DNA of 64,000 nt from assembly GCA_016720425.1 (NCBI GenBank), contig JADKKQ010000001.1, positions 310,001 through 374,000 of the forward strand, read 5' to 3'. The first letter of the stretch is position 1, and every line of letters starts with the position of its first letter. Source of the stretch: Betaproteobacteria bacterium. Lineage in GTDB: Bacteria; Pseudomonadota; Gammaproteobacteria; Burkholderiales; Casimicrobiaceae. A program made the position numbers and the translations under genes. Below are positions 54,982 to 63,367 of the stretch, in pieces. The notes beneath the pieces are model-generated. The model was not told the DNA's origin and searched no databases. It was given only the letters and a program-made list of their open reading frames with translations.

Positions 54982-56094
54982 ATGAAGCTCTTCGCGCCCC
55001 AGGCGCTGCGCGAGCTCGCGCTGCCCAACCGGATCGTGATCTCGCCGATGTGCCAGTACTCGGCCAGCGACGGCTGCGCGACCGACTGGCATCTGGTCCA
55101 CTGGGGCCAGCTGCTGCAGTCCGGCGCCGGGCTCCTGCTGATCGAGGCCACGGCGGTCAGCGCCGTCGGGCGGATCACGCCGGGCTGCCTCGGGCTCTGG
55201 GACGCGGCGACCGAACGCGCGCTCGCCGATCGCCTGGGTCGGGCGCGGGCGCTGGCGCCGTCGATGCCGGTCGGCATCCAGCTCGCGCACGCCGGACGCA
55301 AGGGATCGTCGCGGCGGCCCTGGGACGGCGGCAGCCTGATCGAGCCGGCGCAAGGCGGCTGGGTGCCCGAGGCGCCTACCGCGCTGCCGCACGCCCCGGG
55401 CGAGGCCGCGCCGCGGGCGCTCGATCGCGTCGGGCTCGAGCGCGTGCGCGACCAGTTCGCGGCCGCCGCGCGGCGCGCCGCGGCGATCGGCATCGACGCC
55501 GCGGAAGTGCACATGGCGCACGGCTACCTGCTGCACCAGTTCCTGTCGCCGCTCGCCAATCGGCGCGACGACGCGTACGGCGGCGGTCTCGAGGGCCGGC
55601 TGCGTTTCCCGCTGGAGGTGTTCGCGGCGGTGCGCGCGGCCTGGCCGGCGGCGCGGCCGCTGGGGGTGCGCGTCTCGGCGACCGACTGGGTCGACGGCGG
55701 ATGGACGCTGGACGAGACGATCGAGCTCGCACGCCGGCTGCAGGCACAGGGCTGCGACTGGATCGACGTGTCTTCCGGCGGCGTCTCGCCGCTGCAGCGC
55801 ATCGTCGCCGGGCCGGGCTACCAGGTGCCGTTCGCACGCGCGGTCCGCGCGGCCACCGGCCTCGCCACCATCGCGGTCGGCGCGATCACCGAGCCGCAGC
55901 AGGCGGAGGCGATCGTCGCCGGCGGCGATGCCGATCTCGTCGCCATGGCCCGCGCGTTCCTCTGGAATCCGCGTTGGCCGTGGCACGCCGCGGCCGCGCT
56001 GGGCGGCGCGGTTGCCGGGCCGGTGCAGTACGCGCGCGGCTTGCCGAAGGGCGCGGCGGCGGTGTTCGGCGACCTGAAGCTCGGCCAGCGCTAG
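54982..56094 (+). CDS. NADH:flavin oxidoreductase, old yellow enzyme family (YqjM-like)
   Basis: 370-residue FMN TIM barrel. NRIVISPMCQYSASDG carries the YqjM-type cysteine; GIQLAHAGRKGS, AAEVHMAHGYLLHQFLSPL and NRRDDAYGG are substrate and FMN motifs; GDADLVAMARAFLWNPRWP binds the phosphate. Reduces activated C=C bonds of enones or xenobiotics; natural substrate unknown. Probably co-transcribed with metK and the hypothetical gene. Confidence 0.93.
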   Translation: MKLFAPQALRELALPNRIVISPMCQYSASDGCATDWHLVHWGQLLQSGAGLLLIEATAVSAVGRITPGCLGLWDAATERALADRLGRARALAPSMPVGIQLAHAGRKGSSRRPWDGGSLIEPAQGGWVPEAPTALPHAPGEAAPRALDRVGLERVRDQFAAAARRAAAIGIDAAEVHMAHGYLLHQFLSPLANRRDDAYGGGLEGRLRFPLEVFAAVRAAWPAARPLGVRVSATDWVDGGWTLDETIELARRLQAQGCDWIDVSSGGVSPLQRIVAGPGYQVPFARAVRAATGLATIAVGAITEPQQAEAIVAGGDADLVAMARAFLWNPRWPWHAAAALGGAVAGPVQYARGLPKGAAAVFGDLKLGQR

Positions 56095-56114
56095 CGCCCG
56101 CCGACCGGCAAGCC

Positions 56115-56143
56115 TTTCATCCGACAGGGATTTCGGCTAGACT
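56115..56143 (+). promoter_or_regulatory. promoter of the 42-residue protein gene
   Basis: -35 TTTCAT (56115-56120) and -10 TAGACT (56138-56143) with 17-bp spacing, giving a leader of about 60 nt. Confidence 0.5.
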
Positions 56144-56210
56144 CGCGGATTCCTCGGGGCCCTGCCTTCCCCCGATCACCGGACACGACAACGACTGCAA
56201 AGGAATCCCC

Positions 56211-56339
56211 ATGGCCGAACGATCCCGCACCCGCCGCAACACCCTCGAGCGCCGCTGCCTCGGCAAGGCCTTCAAGCGACTCTTCGTCGGCGCGCCGAAG
56301 GGCGTCTTCAAGATGCTCGAGAAAATCAAGAAGGCGTGA
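56211..56339 (+). CDS. small basic protein of 42 residues
   Basis: Starts MAERSRTRRNTLERRCLGKA and ends KMLEKIKKA. Fourteen Lys/Arg against three Glu, one Cys, and a likely amphipathic helix in the second half. AAAGGAATCCCC precedes the ATG at good spacing, and a promoter lies 70 bp upstream, so this small frame appears to be a real gene. Family unknown; nucleic-acid or membrane binding would suit the charge. A hairpin with the stop codon in its loop and a terminator follow. Confidence 0.6.
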   Translation: MAERSRTRRNTLERRCLGKAFKRLFVGAPKGVFKMLEKIKKA

Positions 56340-56346
56340 CGCCTTC
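56330..56346 (+). other. hairpin with the stop codon in its loop
   Basis: GAAGGCG-TGA-CGCCTTC: a perfect 7-bp stem whose three-base loop is the stop codon of the small protein. No T run follows directly. Confidence 0.65.
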
Positions 56347-56377
56347 CTCCGGCCGCCACGAGGCTGGCCGCAATGAC

Positions 56378-56410
56378 GACGGGTCGCCTGCGGGCGGCCC
56401 GTCTGGTTTT
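56378..56410 (+). terminator. intrinsic terminator after the small-protein gene
   Basis: GACGGGTCGCC and GGCGGCCCGTC form an 11-bp stem (one G-U pair) with a TGCG loop, followed by TGGTTTT. Confidence 0.7.
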
Positions 56411-56582
56411 GCGGGCGGCGCGACGAAACTGTGCCGCCGAACCCGACGCGCCCGAAGAACTCTCCGCCTCCGGCAGTCTGTCGGACCCAGGGTTCGCCTG
56501 CTGCGTCGGTGGGGCAGCGGTCCGCAACGGGCTCTCGCGAGCGCTTGAGCGCGGCTCCCCGGCAGCGCGAAGCTCGCCCCGA

Positions 56583-57434
56583 TCAGCGCTTGCGCGCCGG
56601 CGCCGCGGCGCGCCGCGCAAAGAACTCCAGCGCCGTCCTGGTCTTGGCCTGCTGCTCCGCGGTGACGGGGATGCCGCAGCTCTGGATGTAGGCCTTGAAC
56701 TCGGCCGCAGCCTGGAAGGCCTCCTGCGGCTGGCACTTGGTCGAGATCTCGAGAATCCGCGAACCGTCCGGGTAGAGCCACATCTCGACGACGACCCGGC
56801 GGCCGAAGGTCTTCGGCTGGTGCTTGGCGCGCAACAGGAACAGCGGCCCCATCGTCTGCAGCGCGTCCAGGCTGACGCCCGCCGGCGCGTGCGCGTCGTA
56901 GAACGCGCGCTGCTCCTTGGCAAAGAGCGAGGCGAGCGGAAGTGTGCCCGCAGCGACGTTCAGCACTTCCTCGCCCGTGCATACGCCCTTGTACGAGGCC
57001 GAGCACACGTATCCGCCCGGCATCGCGTCCACCTCGATCTTGAAGCTCGCCGAGCGCCTGAGTTCGACGTCGACCGTGTGCGGATCCACGGGGCGCAGCT
57101 TGACGACCGTGTCGGCTCCCCCGCCCTGGATGCGCCGGGCCCTGACGACGACGCCCGCCCCGTTCAGCGCCAGATCGGGCGTGTCGAAGAAGAACGCCTG
57201 TCGCGGCTGGGCCTCGACCGGATCGAGCCCGAGGCCCTTGATCGCGGCGCTGTGGCTCTCGTCGGGGACCGACAGCTTGAGCTCCATGCTGCCCGACCCC
57301 CTCGCGAGCTCGAGGATCTCCAGGATCTGCGCACTGGTGAAGGGCTTCGGCGCGCTCGCGGTCCGGGTGCTGCGCTTGCGAACGACGGTGCTCTTCGTCG
57401 CGGGGCGGCGGGTCGTCCCGTTCGCGGATTCCAT
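56583..57434 (-). CDS. CYTH-domain protein
   Basis: 283 residues. After a basic 45-residue N-terminus the CYTH tunnel fold begins with MELKLSV (E51, K53; the first Glu of the usual ExExK is replaced by Ser). FFFDTPDLALNGAGVVVRAR (81-100) and DTVVKLRPV follow, the strands that line the triphosphate tunnel. CYTH enzymes act on or bind inorganic triphosphate, thiamine triphosphate or polyphosphate. It lies 68 bp after the CYTH-Ppx fusion gene on the same strand, so the two are probably an operon and functionally linked. Confidence 0.8.
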   Translation of the reverse strand: MESANGTTRRPATKSTVVRKRSTRTASAPKPFTSAQILEILELARGSGSMELKLSVPDESHSAAIKGLGLDPVEAQPRQAFFFDTPDLALNGAGVVVRARRIQGGGADTVVKLRPVDPHTVDVELRRSASFKIEVDAMPGGYVCSASYKGVCTGEEVLNVAAGTLPLASLFAKEQRAFYDAHAPAGVSLDALQTMGPLFLLRAKHQPKTFGRRVVVEMWLYPDGSRILEISTKCQPQEAFQAAAEFKAYIQSCGIPVTAEQQAKTRTALEFFARRAAAPARKR

Positions 57435-57502
57435 GGTAGGGCCGTCCTCTCAGGTGTCGATCGGTGCGCTGCGGTGTCCGGACCGTCGCAACGGCTTCGC
57501 CG

Positions 57503-58996
57503 TCAGGCGCCGAAGCGCTCGGCCAGAACGCCGTGGCGCAGGCCGCGATCGCTGACGGTGAAGCGCTCCTTGCCGAGCTTGTCCATGATCGTGCGCACGA
57601 TGCAGGCGCCGGCGAGGATCACTTCCGCACGCTTGGGCTGCAGGCCGACGATCGTGCGCCGCGCGTCGGCGTCGCGCGACCGGTAGAGCTCGATCTGGCG
57701 ATCGATCTCGGCGCGGTCGAGGACGCTGCCCTGGACGATCGCCGGGTCGTAGGTGGCGAGGCCGTGGCTGACGGCCGTGACGTTGGTCACCGCGCCGCCC
57801 ATGCCGACCAGCGCGTCGGGAACCGGCCGGCCGTCGATGCGCACGAGGTCGGCGGCGATCGCGGCCATCGCCTCGCGCAGCACCGCGGGCGACACCGCGC
57901 GGTCGAGACCGAATCGTTCGGTGTAGCGCACGGCGCCGACGTCGACGCTGAAACGATCGTCGACGACCGAATCGTGCCCGAACGTGAACTGCGAGCTGCC
58001 GCCGCCGGTGTCGAACACGACCAGCGAGCCCGTCTTCAACCCGAGTCCGGACTTGGCGGCGACGTAGGCCAGCCGGCCTTCCTCCTCGCCAGCGATCACT
58101 TCGATGCGCACGCCGGTGCGCTGTCGGATTGTGGCGACGACTTCGCTGCCGTTGGACGCGATGCGCAGCCCGGCGGTGCCCACCGCGGCGATCGCCCGCA
58201 CGCCATGACGCCGGGCCTCGTCGACCATGCCCGCGATCGCCGTCGCGGTTCGTTCGAGCGCCGCGTCGATGATCACGCCGTTCTCCGCGAGCCCCTCGCC
58301 GAGGCGGGTCATCTCGGCGCGGTCGGCGACCGCGCGCCAGCGACCGCCCGCATCGCGCTCGCCGATGTGGAACTTGATCGAATTGGTGCCGGCGTCGATC
58401 ACCGCGTAGCGCTCCGGCTCGCCGTCGAGGAGCGCGATCAGGCCGCGCGGATAGCTCGTGTTCGCGTAGCCTTCGAGGCCGAGTTCCCTGACGGCACGCA
58501 CGACCGCGGCGGCATCCTCGGACTCGACGGCGATCGTGCGCGTGGCCCTGCCGTTGGCGATCACGTCGGAGAGCTCGCCCATGCAGCCCTCGACCGTGTA
58601 GCGGACTCGGCGCTTGTGGACCTTTGCCACGCGAATCGGGCTGCCCGGCGCCGCGAACGCCGAGGTGAACTCATCCTGCGTGTACTGCGTGCGGGAGAGC
58701 GCAGGGGCCGGCAGGCGCAGCGCCGCGAGAACCTCGGCCGCGGTGGCCGCGGACAGCGGAAACTCCGCCTTCATCACCGGCGTCCACTGCTCCAGCCCGT
58801 CGGCATCGACCTCGCGCAGCACCTTGATGTCCATCAGCGCGTCGCGGACCTTGACGTTGTCGCCCGCGCCGGACAGGAGATAGACCTCGTCGCTCTCCTG
58901 GACGCCGCCGGGAGTGAGCTTCGCGAGCCGTGCCTCCGCGTTGCCGAAGCGCTGTCCGAACGACCGCCACTCCCACCGCGGTCTGATTTCAGCCAT
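57503..58996 (-). CDS. CYTH-like domain fused to Ppx/GppA phosphatase
   Basis: 497 residues from ATG 58996. N-terminal 190 residues look like a CYTH domain: EWRSFG, VKVRD..MDIKVLREV, KRRVRYTVEGCMGELSDV and VESEDAAAVVRAVRELGLEG. The C-terminal 300 are a Ppx/GppA phosphatase: YAVIDAGTNSIKFHIGE with D201, VGTAGLRIASN, VIAGEEEGRLAY and VFDTGGGSSQFTFG. Ppx/GppA enzymes hydrolyse polyphosphate or pppGpp. The usual C-terminal HD-like domain of E. coli Ppx is absent. The fusion suggests a polyphosphate-sensing or -degrading enzyme; activity is inferred. Confidence 0.85.
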   Translation of the reverse strand: MAEIRPRWEWRSFGQRFGNAEARLAKLTPGGVQESDEVYLLSGAGDNVKVRDALMDIKVLREVDADGLEQWTPVMKAEFPLSAATAAEVLAALRLPAPALSRTQYTQDEFTSAFAAPGSPIRVAKVHKRRVRYTVEGCMGELSDVIANGRATRTIAVESEDAAAVVRAVRELGLEGYANTSYPRGLIALLDGEPERYAVIDAGTNSIKFHIGERDAGGRWRAVADRAEMTRLGEGLAENGVIIDAALERTATAIAGMVDEARRHGVRAIAAVGTAGLRIASNGSEVVATIRQRTGVRIEVIAGEEEGRLAYVAAKSGLGLKTGSLVVFDTGGGSSQFTFGHDSVVDDRFSVDVGAVRYTERFGLDRAVSPAVLREAMAAIAADLVRIDGRPVPDALVGMGGAVTNVTAVSHGLATYDPAIVQGSVLDRAEIDRQIELYRSRDADARRTIVGLQPKRAEVILAGACIVRTIMDKLGKERFTVSDRGLRHGVLAERFGA

Positions 58997-59124
58997 GATC
59001 GATCGTGCTCCCAAAGAGATGCTGACGGCCCCGCCGCTCGGAAACCGCTCCCGCGTGAACCGGGATCCCCGCTCGGCAGAAGCGCGTTCCTCGCAGTCAT
59101 TCTAGAGCGTTTGCCGTGCCCGGT

Positions 59125-59385
59125 GGAATTGGGGAATTGGGGTCAGAGCCGCAACTTTTGGGAAATTGGGGTCAGAGCCGCAACTCGCCGATCTCCAGCA
59201 CCGACGAAGGTGGATCGTCGTCCAAGTTGCCGCTCTGACCCCAATCTCCAATCTCCGACCCCAATCTCCGCGAGTTGCGGCTCTGACCCCAGACTCCTGA
59301 CCCCAATCTCCTTGCCGCCTGACCCCAATCTCCCTGACCCCATTTCCCAATTGCGCCTGACCCCCCCATCCGACCCCATTTCCCG
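59125..59385. repeat. cluster of TGACCCCAAT-type repeats with a 21-bp inverted repeat
   Basis: At least eight copies of a motif related to TGACCCCAATCTCC, in both orientations, fill the gap upstream of the CYTH-Ppx gene. The longest pair is an exact 21-bp inverted repeat at 59169-59189 and 59271-59291. Such TGACCCC/GGGGTCA repeats commonly flank RAYT-type REP transposase genes, but no transposase is present here. Confidence 0.85.
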
Positions 59386-59444
59386 AGTACGCGGTCCTGG
59401 CCCCTTGCGGGCCGCCGGCCGTTCCCCAAGCCGGCGTCTTCGGG

Positions 59445-59450
59445 TACAAT
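59445..59450 (+). promoter_or_regulatory. -10 element for the SAH riboswitch-ahcY transcript
   Basis: TACAAT eleven bases before the riboswitch starts, a suitable position for transcription to begin at or near its 5' end. The -35 (TTCCCC, 59422-59427) is weak. Confidence 0.55.
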
Positions 59451-59460
59451 CGCGGCCTCT

Positions 59461-59535
59461 CCGAGGAGCGTTGCAACAGCCCGCCCTGCGCGGGCTGCCA
59501 GGCTCGGAGGTAACCCAACCGCAACCGCGCTCGTT
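59461..59535 (+). promoter_or_regulatory. S-adenosylhomocysteine (SAH) riboswitch
   Basis: CCGAGGAGCGTTGCAACAGC opens the element, a G/C hairpin follows, then CCAGGCTCGG pairs back with CCGAG. AACCGCAACCGCGCTCG closes the pseudoknot with GAGCG. This is the conserved SAH riboswitch core, which turns on ahcY when S-adenosylhomocysteine accumulates. Confidence 0.93.
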
Positions 59536-59625
59536 GAACCGTGCACCGCGCACGGGGTGACGAGGGCGCGTCCGCGAGACCCGTTCCCCCGGCCATGCGC
59601 GGTCACACCAACGATGGAGTGATCG

Positions 59626-61056
59626 ATGAACGCCGTGACCGACACCAAGACCCTGGCCGACTGCAAGGTCGCCGACCTCTCGCTCGCCGAGTGGGGGCGC
59701 AAGGAAATCGCCATCGCCGAGACCGAGATGCCCGGCCTGATGGCGATCCGCGACGAGTTCTCGCCCGAGCAGCCGCTGCGCGGCGCCCGGATCGCGGGCT
59801 CGCTGCACATGACGATCCAGACCGCGGTGCTGATCGAGACGCTGCAGGCGCTGGGCGCCGAGGTCCGCTGGGCGTCGTGCAACATCTACTCGACGCAGGA
59901 CCACGCGGCCGCGGCGATCGCGGTCCGCGGGACGCCGGTGTTCGCCCACAAGGGCGAGACGCTGGACGAGTACTGGGACTACACGCACCGGATCTTCGAG
60001 TGGCACGACGGCGGCGCGCCGAACATGATCCTCGACGACGGCGGCGACGCGACGATCCTCGTCCACCTGGGCGCGCAGGCGGAGAAGGATCCCGGCTGCA
60101 TCGCGCACCCGGCGAACGAGGAGGAGACCGCGCTGTTCAAGTCGATCAAGGCGCGGCTCGCCAAGGACCCGACGTTCTACTCGCGGGCCAAGGCGGCGGT
60201 CAGGGGCGTCACCGAGGAGACGACCACCGGAGTGAAGCGCCTCTACCAGATGCACAAGGAGGGCCGGCTCGCTTTCCCGGCGATCAACGTCAACGACTCG
60301 GTGACCAAGTCGAAGTTCGACAACCTCTACGGCTGCCGCGAATCGCTGGTCGACGGCATCAAGCGCGCGACCGACGTGATGGTCGCCGGCAAGGTGGCGC
60401 TGGTGGCCGGCTACGGCGACGTCGGCAAGGGCTCGGCGCAGGCGCTGCGCGCGCTGTCGGCGCAGGTCTGGATCACCGAGATCGACCCGATCTGCGCGCT
60501 GCAGGCGGCGATGGAGGGTTACCGCGTGGTGACGATGGACTACGCCGCCGACAAGGCCGACATCTTCGTCACCGCGACCGGCAACATCGACATCATCACC
60601 TTCGAGCACATGAAGCGGATGAAGAACAACGCCATCGTGTGCAACATCGGGCACTTCGACAACGAGATCGAGGTCGCGGCGCTCAAGGCCTGCCGGTGGG
60701 AGAACATCAAGCCGCAGGTCGACCACGTGATCTTCCCCGACGGCAAGCGGATCATCCTGCTCGCCGAGGGGCGCCTGGTGAACCTGGGCTGCGGCACCGG
60801 TCACCCGTCGTACGTGATGAGCTCGTCGTTCGCCAACCAGGTGATGGCGCAGATCGAGCTCTTCACCGACGCGCGGACCGGCGGCAAGCGCTACCCCGTG
60901 GGCGTCTACGTGCTGCCCAAGCACCTCGACGAGAAGGTTGCGCGGCTGCAGCTCACGAAGCTGGGCGCGATGCTGACGCCGCTGTCCGACAAGCAGGCGC
61001 GCTACATCGGCGTGGCGCCCGAGGGCCCGTACAAGCCGGACACGTATCGCTACTGA
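59626..61056 (+). CDS. ahcY: adenosylhomocysteinase
   Basis: Hydrolyses S-adenosylhomocysteine to homocysteine and adenosine, removing the inhibitor of methyltransferases. 476 residues with the bacterial insertion of about 40 residues. LRGARIAGSLHMTIQTAVLI, WASCNIYSTQDHAAAAI, the NAD loop VAGYGDVGKGSAQALR and the C-terminal GPYKPDTYRY are all typical. GGAG precedes the ATG. Regulated by the SAH riboswitch 90 bp upstream. Confidence 0.97.
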   Translation: MNAVTDTKTLADCKVADLSLAEWGRKEIAIAETEMPGLMAIRDEFSPEQPLRGARIAGSLHMTIQTAVLIETLQALGAEVRWASCNIYSTQDHAAAAIAVRGTPVFAHKGETLDEYWDYTHRIFEWHDGGAPNMILDDGGDATILVHLGAQAEKDPGCIAHPANEEETALFKSIKARLAKDPTFYSRAKAAVRGVTEETTTGVKRLYQMHKEGRLAFPAINVNDSVTKSKFDNLYGCRESLVDGIKRATDVMVAGKVALVAGYGDVGKGSAQALRALSAQVWITEIDPICALQAAMEGYRVVTMDYAADKADIFVTATGNIDIITFEHMKRMKNNAIVCNIGHFDNEIEVAALKACRWENIKPQVDHVIFPDGKRIILLAEGRLVNLGCGTGHPSYVMSSSFANQVMAQIELFTDARTGGKRYPVGVYVLPKHLDEKVARLQLTKLGAMLTPLSDKQARYIGVAPEGPYKPDTYRY

Positions 61057-61134
61057 TCCGGGGACCGCGCAGGCTGCCGCCGGCGCATCGCGCTGACGGC
61101 CGTCGCGCGCGGGGCGCGAAGCGAGGGACAGCCG

Positions 61135-62079
61135 ATGCACATAGCGGTGATGGGAGCGGGGGCGGTCGGCGGCTACTTCGGCGCCCGCCTCGCCGCGGCC
61201 GGCCACGCCGTCTCGTTCATCGGACGCGGCCGGCAGCTGGCCGCCTTGCGCGAGCGCGGGCTCGAAGTGAAGAGCGCCGTCGGCGACGTCTTCCTGCCTT
61301 CGCCCCGGGCGACCGACGATCCGGCGACGCTGCCGCCCGCTGACCTGGTGCTCTTCGCCGTCAAGCTCTGGGACACCGAGGCGGCCGCACTGCGCCTGCG
61401 CCCGCTGCTGGCGCACGGCGGCGCGGTCGTTCCGCTGCAGAACGGCGTCGACAGCATCGAGCGCATCGGTGCCGTCGTCGGCGCGGCGCCGGTGCTGGGC
61501 GGTGCCGCCCACCTCGCCGCGACCGTCGGCGCCCCGGGCGTGATCGTCCACACCGGGACGGTGGCGCGCCTGCGCTTCGGGCCGGTGCTGCCCGGCCAGA
61601 CGGCGGCGGCCGCGGCGATGCTCGCGGCCTGCAGGAGTGCCGGCATCGACGCCGAGCTCGTTCCCGACATCCGCCGTGCGCTGTGGGAGAAGTTCGCGTT
61701 CGTGGTCGCGCTGTCCGGACTGACGGCGATCTCCGGCCAGCCGCTGGGGGTCGTGCGCGAGGATCCGGAGCTGCGGGCCCAGTTCGAGGCGGCGATGTTC
61801 GAGGTCTGGTCGCTGGCGCGCGCGCGCGGCGTCGCGCTCGCCGACGATTTCGTCGCCGAGCAGCTGCGCTTCGCCGACACGCTGCCCTGCGCGATGCGCT
61901 CGTCGCTGCTGGACGACCTCGCCGCCGGCAACCGCCTCGAAGCGCCCTGGCTCTGCGGGGCCGTGGGCCGGATGGCGAAGGAAGCGCGGGTCGCCACGCC
62001 GATCAACAACGCGATCCAGGCTGCGCTGCAACCCTACTGCGACGGCCGTGCCGTCACCCGAACGAAGGAGACCGCATGA
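61135..62079 (+). CDS. 2-dehydropantoate 2-reductase family protein
   Basis: 314 residues of the ApbA/PanE fold. NADPH loop MHIAVMGAGAVGGYFGARLA at the start, LVLFAVKLWDTE, PLQNGVDSIERI and the lysine-bearing WEKFAFVVALSGL. Would make pantoate for coenzyme A synthesis; paralogues with other substrates exist, so panE is likely but not certain. Its stop overlaps the start of the next gene (ATGA). Confidence 0.88.
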   Translation: MHIAVMGAGAVGGYFGARLAAAGHAVSFIGRGRQLAALRERGLEVKSAVGDVFLPSPRATDDPATLPPADLVLFAVKLWDTEAAALRLRPLLAHGGAVVPLQNGVDSIERIGAVVGAAPVLGGAAHLAATVGAPGVIVHTGTVARLRFGPVLPGQTAAAAAMLAACRSAGIDAELVPDIRRALWEKFAFVVALSGLTAISGQPLGVVREDPELRAQFEAAMFEVWSLARARGVALADDFVAEQLRFADTLPCAMRSSLLDDLAAGNRLEAPWLCGAVGRMAKEARVATPINNAIQAALQPYCDGRAVTRTKETA

Positions 62080-62426
62080 TCCGCCTGCTGCTCGTCTGGC
62101 TCGTCAACGCGGCGGCGCTGTTCGCGCTGCCGTACATCTTCACCTCCATCCAGGTGAGCTCCTTCGGCACCGCGCTGGTCGCGGCGCTGGTGCTGGGCCT
62201 CATCAACACGCTGATCCGCCCGGTGCTGCTGCTGCTCACGCTGCCGGTCACCGTGCTGACGCTGGGCCTGTTCATCTTCGTCGTCAACGGCCTGCTGTTC
62301 TGGGCGGTCGGCTCGTGGCTCGAGGGCTTCCGCGTCGACGGCTTCTGGGCCGGCGTGTTCGGCGCCATCGTCTACAGCCTCATCTCCTGGGCGCTCTCCG
62401 CCCTGGTGGCAAAGGCCAGCGACTGA
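62076..62426 (+). CDS. small four-helix membrane protein, PF04020/phage-holin-like family
   Basis: 116 residues with four hydrophobic segments (about 4-20, 28-48, 52-77, 88-110). FGTALVAALVLGLINTLIRPVL is the PF04020 signature; the holin label comes from annotation pipelines and does not imply a phage. Function unknown. Coupled to panE by a 4-bp overlap and followed 24 bp later by metF. In many proteobacteria this gene sits between ahcY and metF. Confidence 0.88.
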   Translation: MIRLLLVWLVNAAALFALPYIFTSIQVSSFGTALVAALVLGLINTLIRPVLLLLTLPVTVLTLGLFIFVVNGLLFWAVGSWLEGFRVDGFWAGVFGAIVYSLISWALSALVAKASD

Positions 62427-62449
62427 TCCCGCCGTCGAGTGGAAACGCG

Positions 62450-63316
62450 ATGAACCCCATCCCGCAGCGCACCTTCAGCGTCGAATTCTTCCCGCCCAAG
62501 ACCGACGAGGGCGCCGCCAGGCTGCGCGCGGTCCGCGCCCAGCTCGCGCCGCTCGCCCCGGCGTTCTTCTCGGTGACCTTCGGCGCCGGCGGGTCGACCC
62601 GCGAAGGCACGCTGGCGACGGTGCTGGAGATCCACGCCGAAGGGCACGCGGTGGCGCCGCACATCTCCTGCATGGGCTCGTCGCGCGAGAGCCTGCGCGA
62701 CCTGCTGGGCACCTATCGCGACGCCGGCATCCGGCGGCTGGTGGCGCTGCGCGGCGACCTGCCTTCCGGCGCCGGCGGCAGCTCCGGCGAGTTCCGCTAC
62801 GCCAACGAGCTGGTCGAGTTCATCCGCGCCGAGACCGGCGACTGGTTCCACATCGAGGTCGCCGCCTACCCCGAGTTCCACCCGCAGGCGCGCTCGGCGC
62901 GGGACGACCTGGCGGCGTTCGCGCGCAAGGTCGCCGCCGGCGCGAACTCGGCGATCACCCAGTTCTTCTACAACGCCGACGCCTACCACCGCTTCGTCGC
63001 CGACGCCGCGGCGCTGGGCTGCCGCGTCCCCATCGTTCCCGGCATCATGCCGATCTCCAACTATTCGCAGCTCCGCGGCTTCTGCGAAAAGTCGCGGATC
63101 GACATGCCGCGGTGGATCGAGGAACGGCTGAAGGGTTTCGGCGACGACCGCGAGTCGATCCGCGCCTTCGGCCTCGACGTCGTCACCGAGATGTGCGCGG
63201 GGCTGCTCGCGCGCGGCGCGCCGGGGCTGCACTTCTATTCGATGAACCAGGCGCCGCTGACCGAGGCGATCTGGCGCCGGCTCGGCCTGTCGGCGCCGGC
63301 CGCGACGCAGGGTTAG
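62450..63316 (+). CDS. metF: 5,10-methylenetetrahydrofolate reductase
   Basis: FAD-dependent TIM-barrel enzyme giving methyl-THF for homocysteine remethylation. 288 residues. FSVEFFPPKTDEGAARL, FFSVTFGAGGSTREGT, LRGDLPSGAGG and ITQFFYNADAYHRF are diagnostic. Downstream of ahcY and the PF04020 gene, probably on the riboswitch-controlled transcript. Confidence 0.96.
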   Translation: MNPIPQRTFSVEFFPPKTDEGAARLRAVRAQLAPLAPAFFSVTFGAGGSTREGTLATVLEIHAEGHAVAPHISCMGSSRESLRDLLGTYRDAGIRRLVALRGDLPSGAGGSSGEFRYANELVEFIRAETGDWFHIEVAAYPEFHPQARSARDDLAAFARKVAAGANSAITQFFYNADAYHRFVADAAALGCRVPIVPGIMPISNYSQLRGFCEKSRIDMPRWIEERLKGFGDDRESIRAFGLDVVTEMCAGLLARGAPGLHFYSMNQAPLTEAIWRRLGLSAPAATQG

Positions 63317-63367
63317 GCGTCGCGCCGCCGGCCGCAGGGGCGAGGCCGGCGAGCGCGCCCGGGGCGA

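Noticed and set aside
56330..56346. Hairpin at the end of the small gene as terminator
   Set aside because: No T run follows; the better terminator is at 56378-56410.
62076..62426. Prophage suggested by a phage-holin-type protein
   Set aside because: PF04020 proteins are general membrane proteins; no other phage genes or attachment sites are near, and it is coupled to panE and metF.
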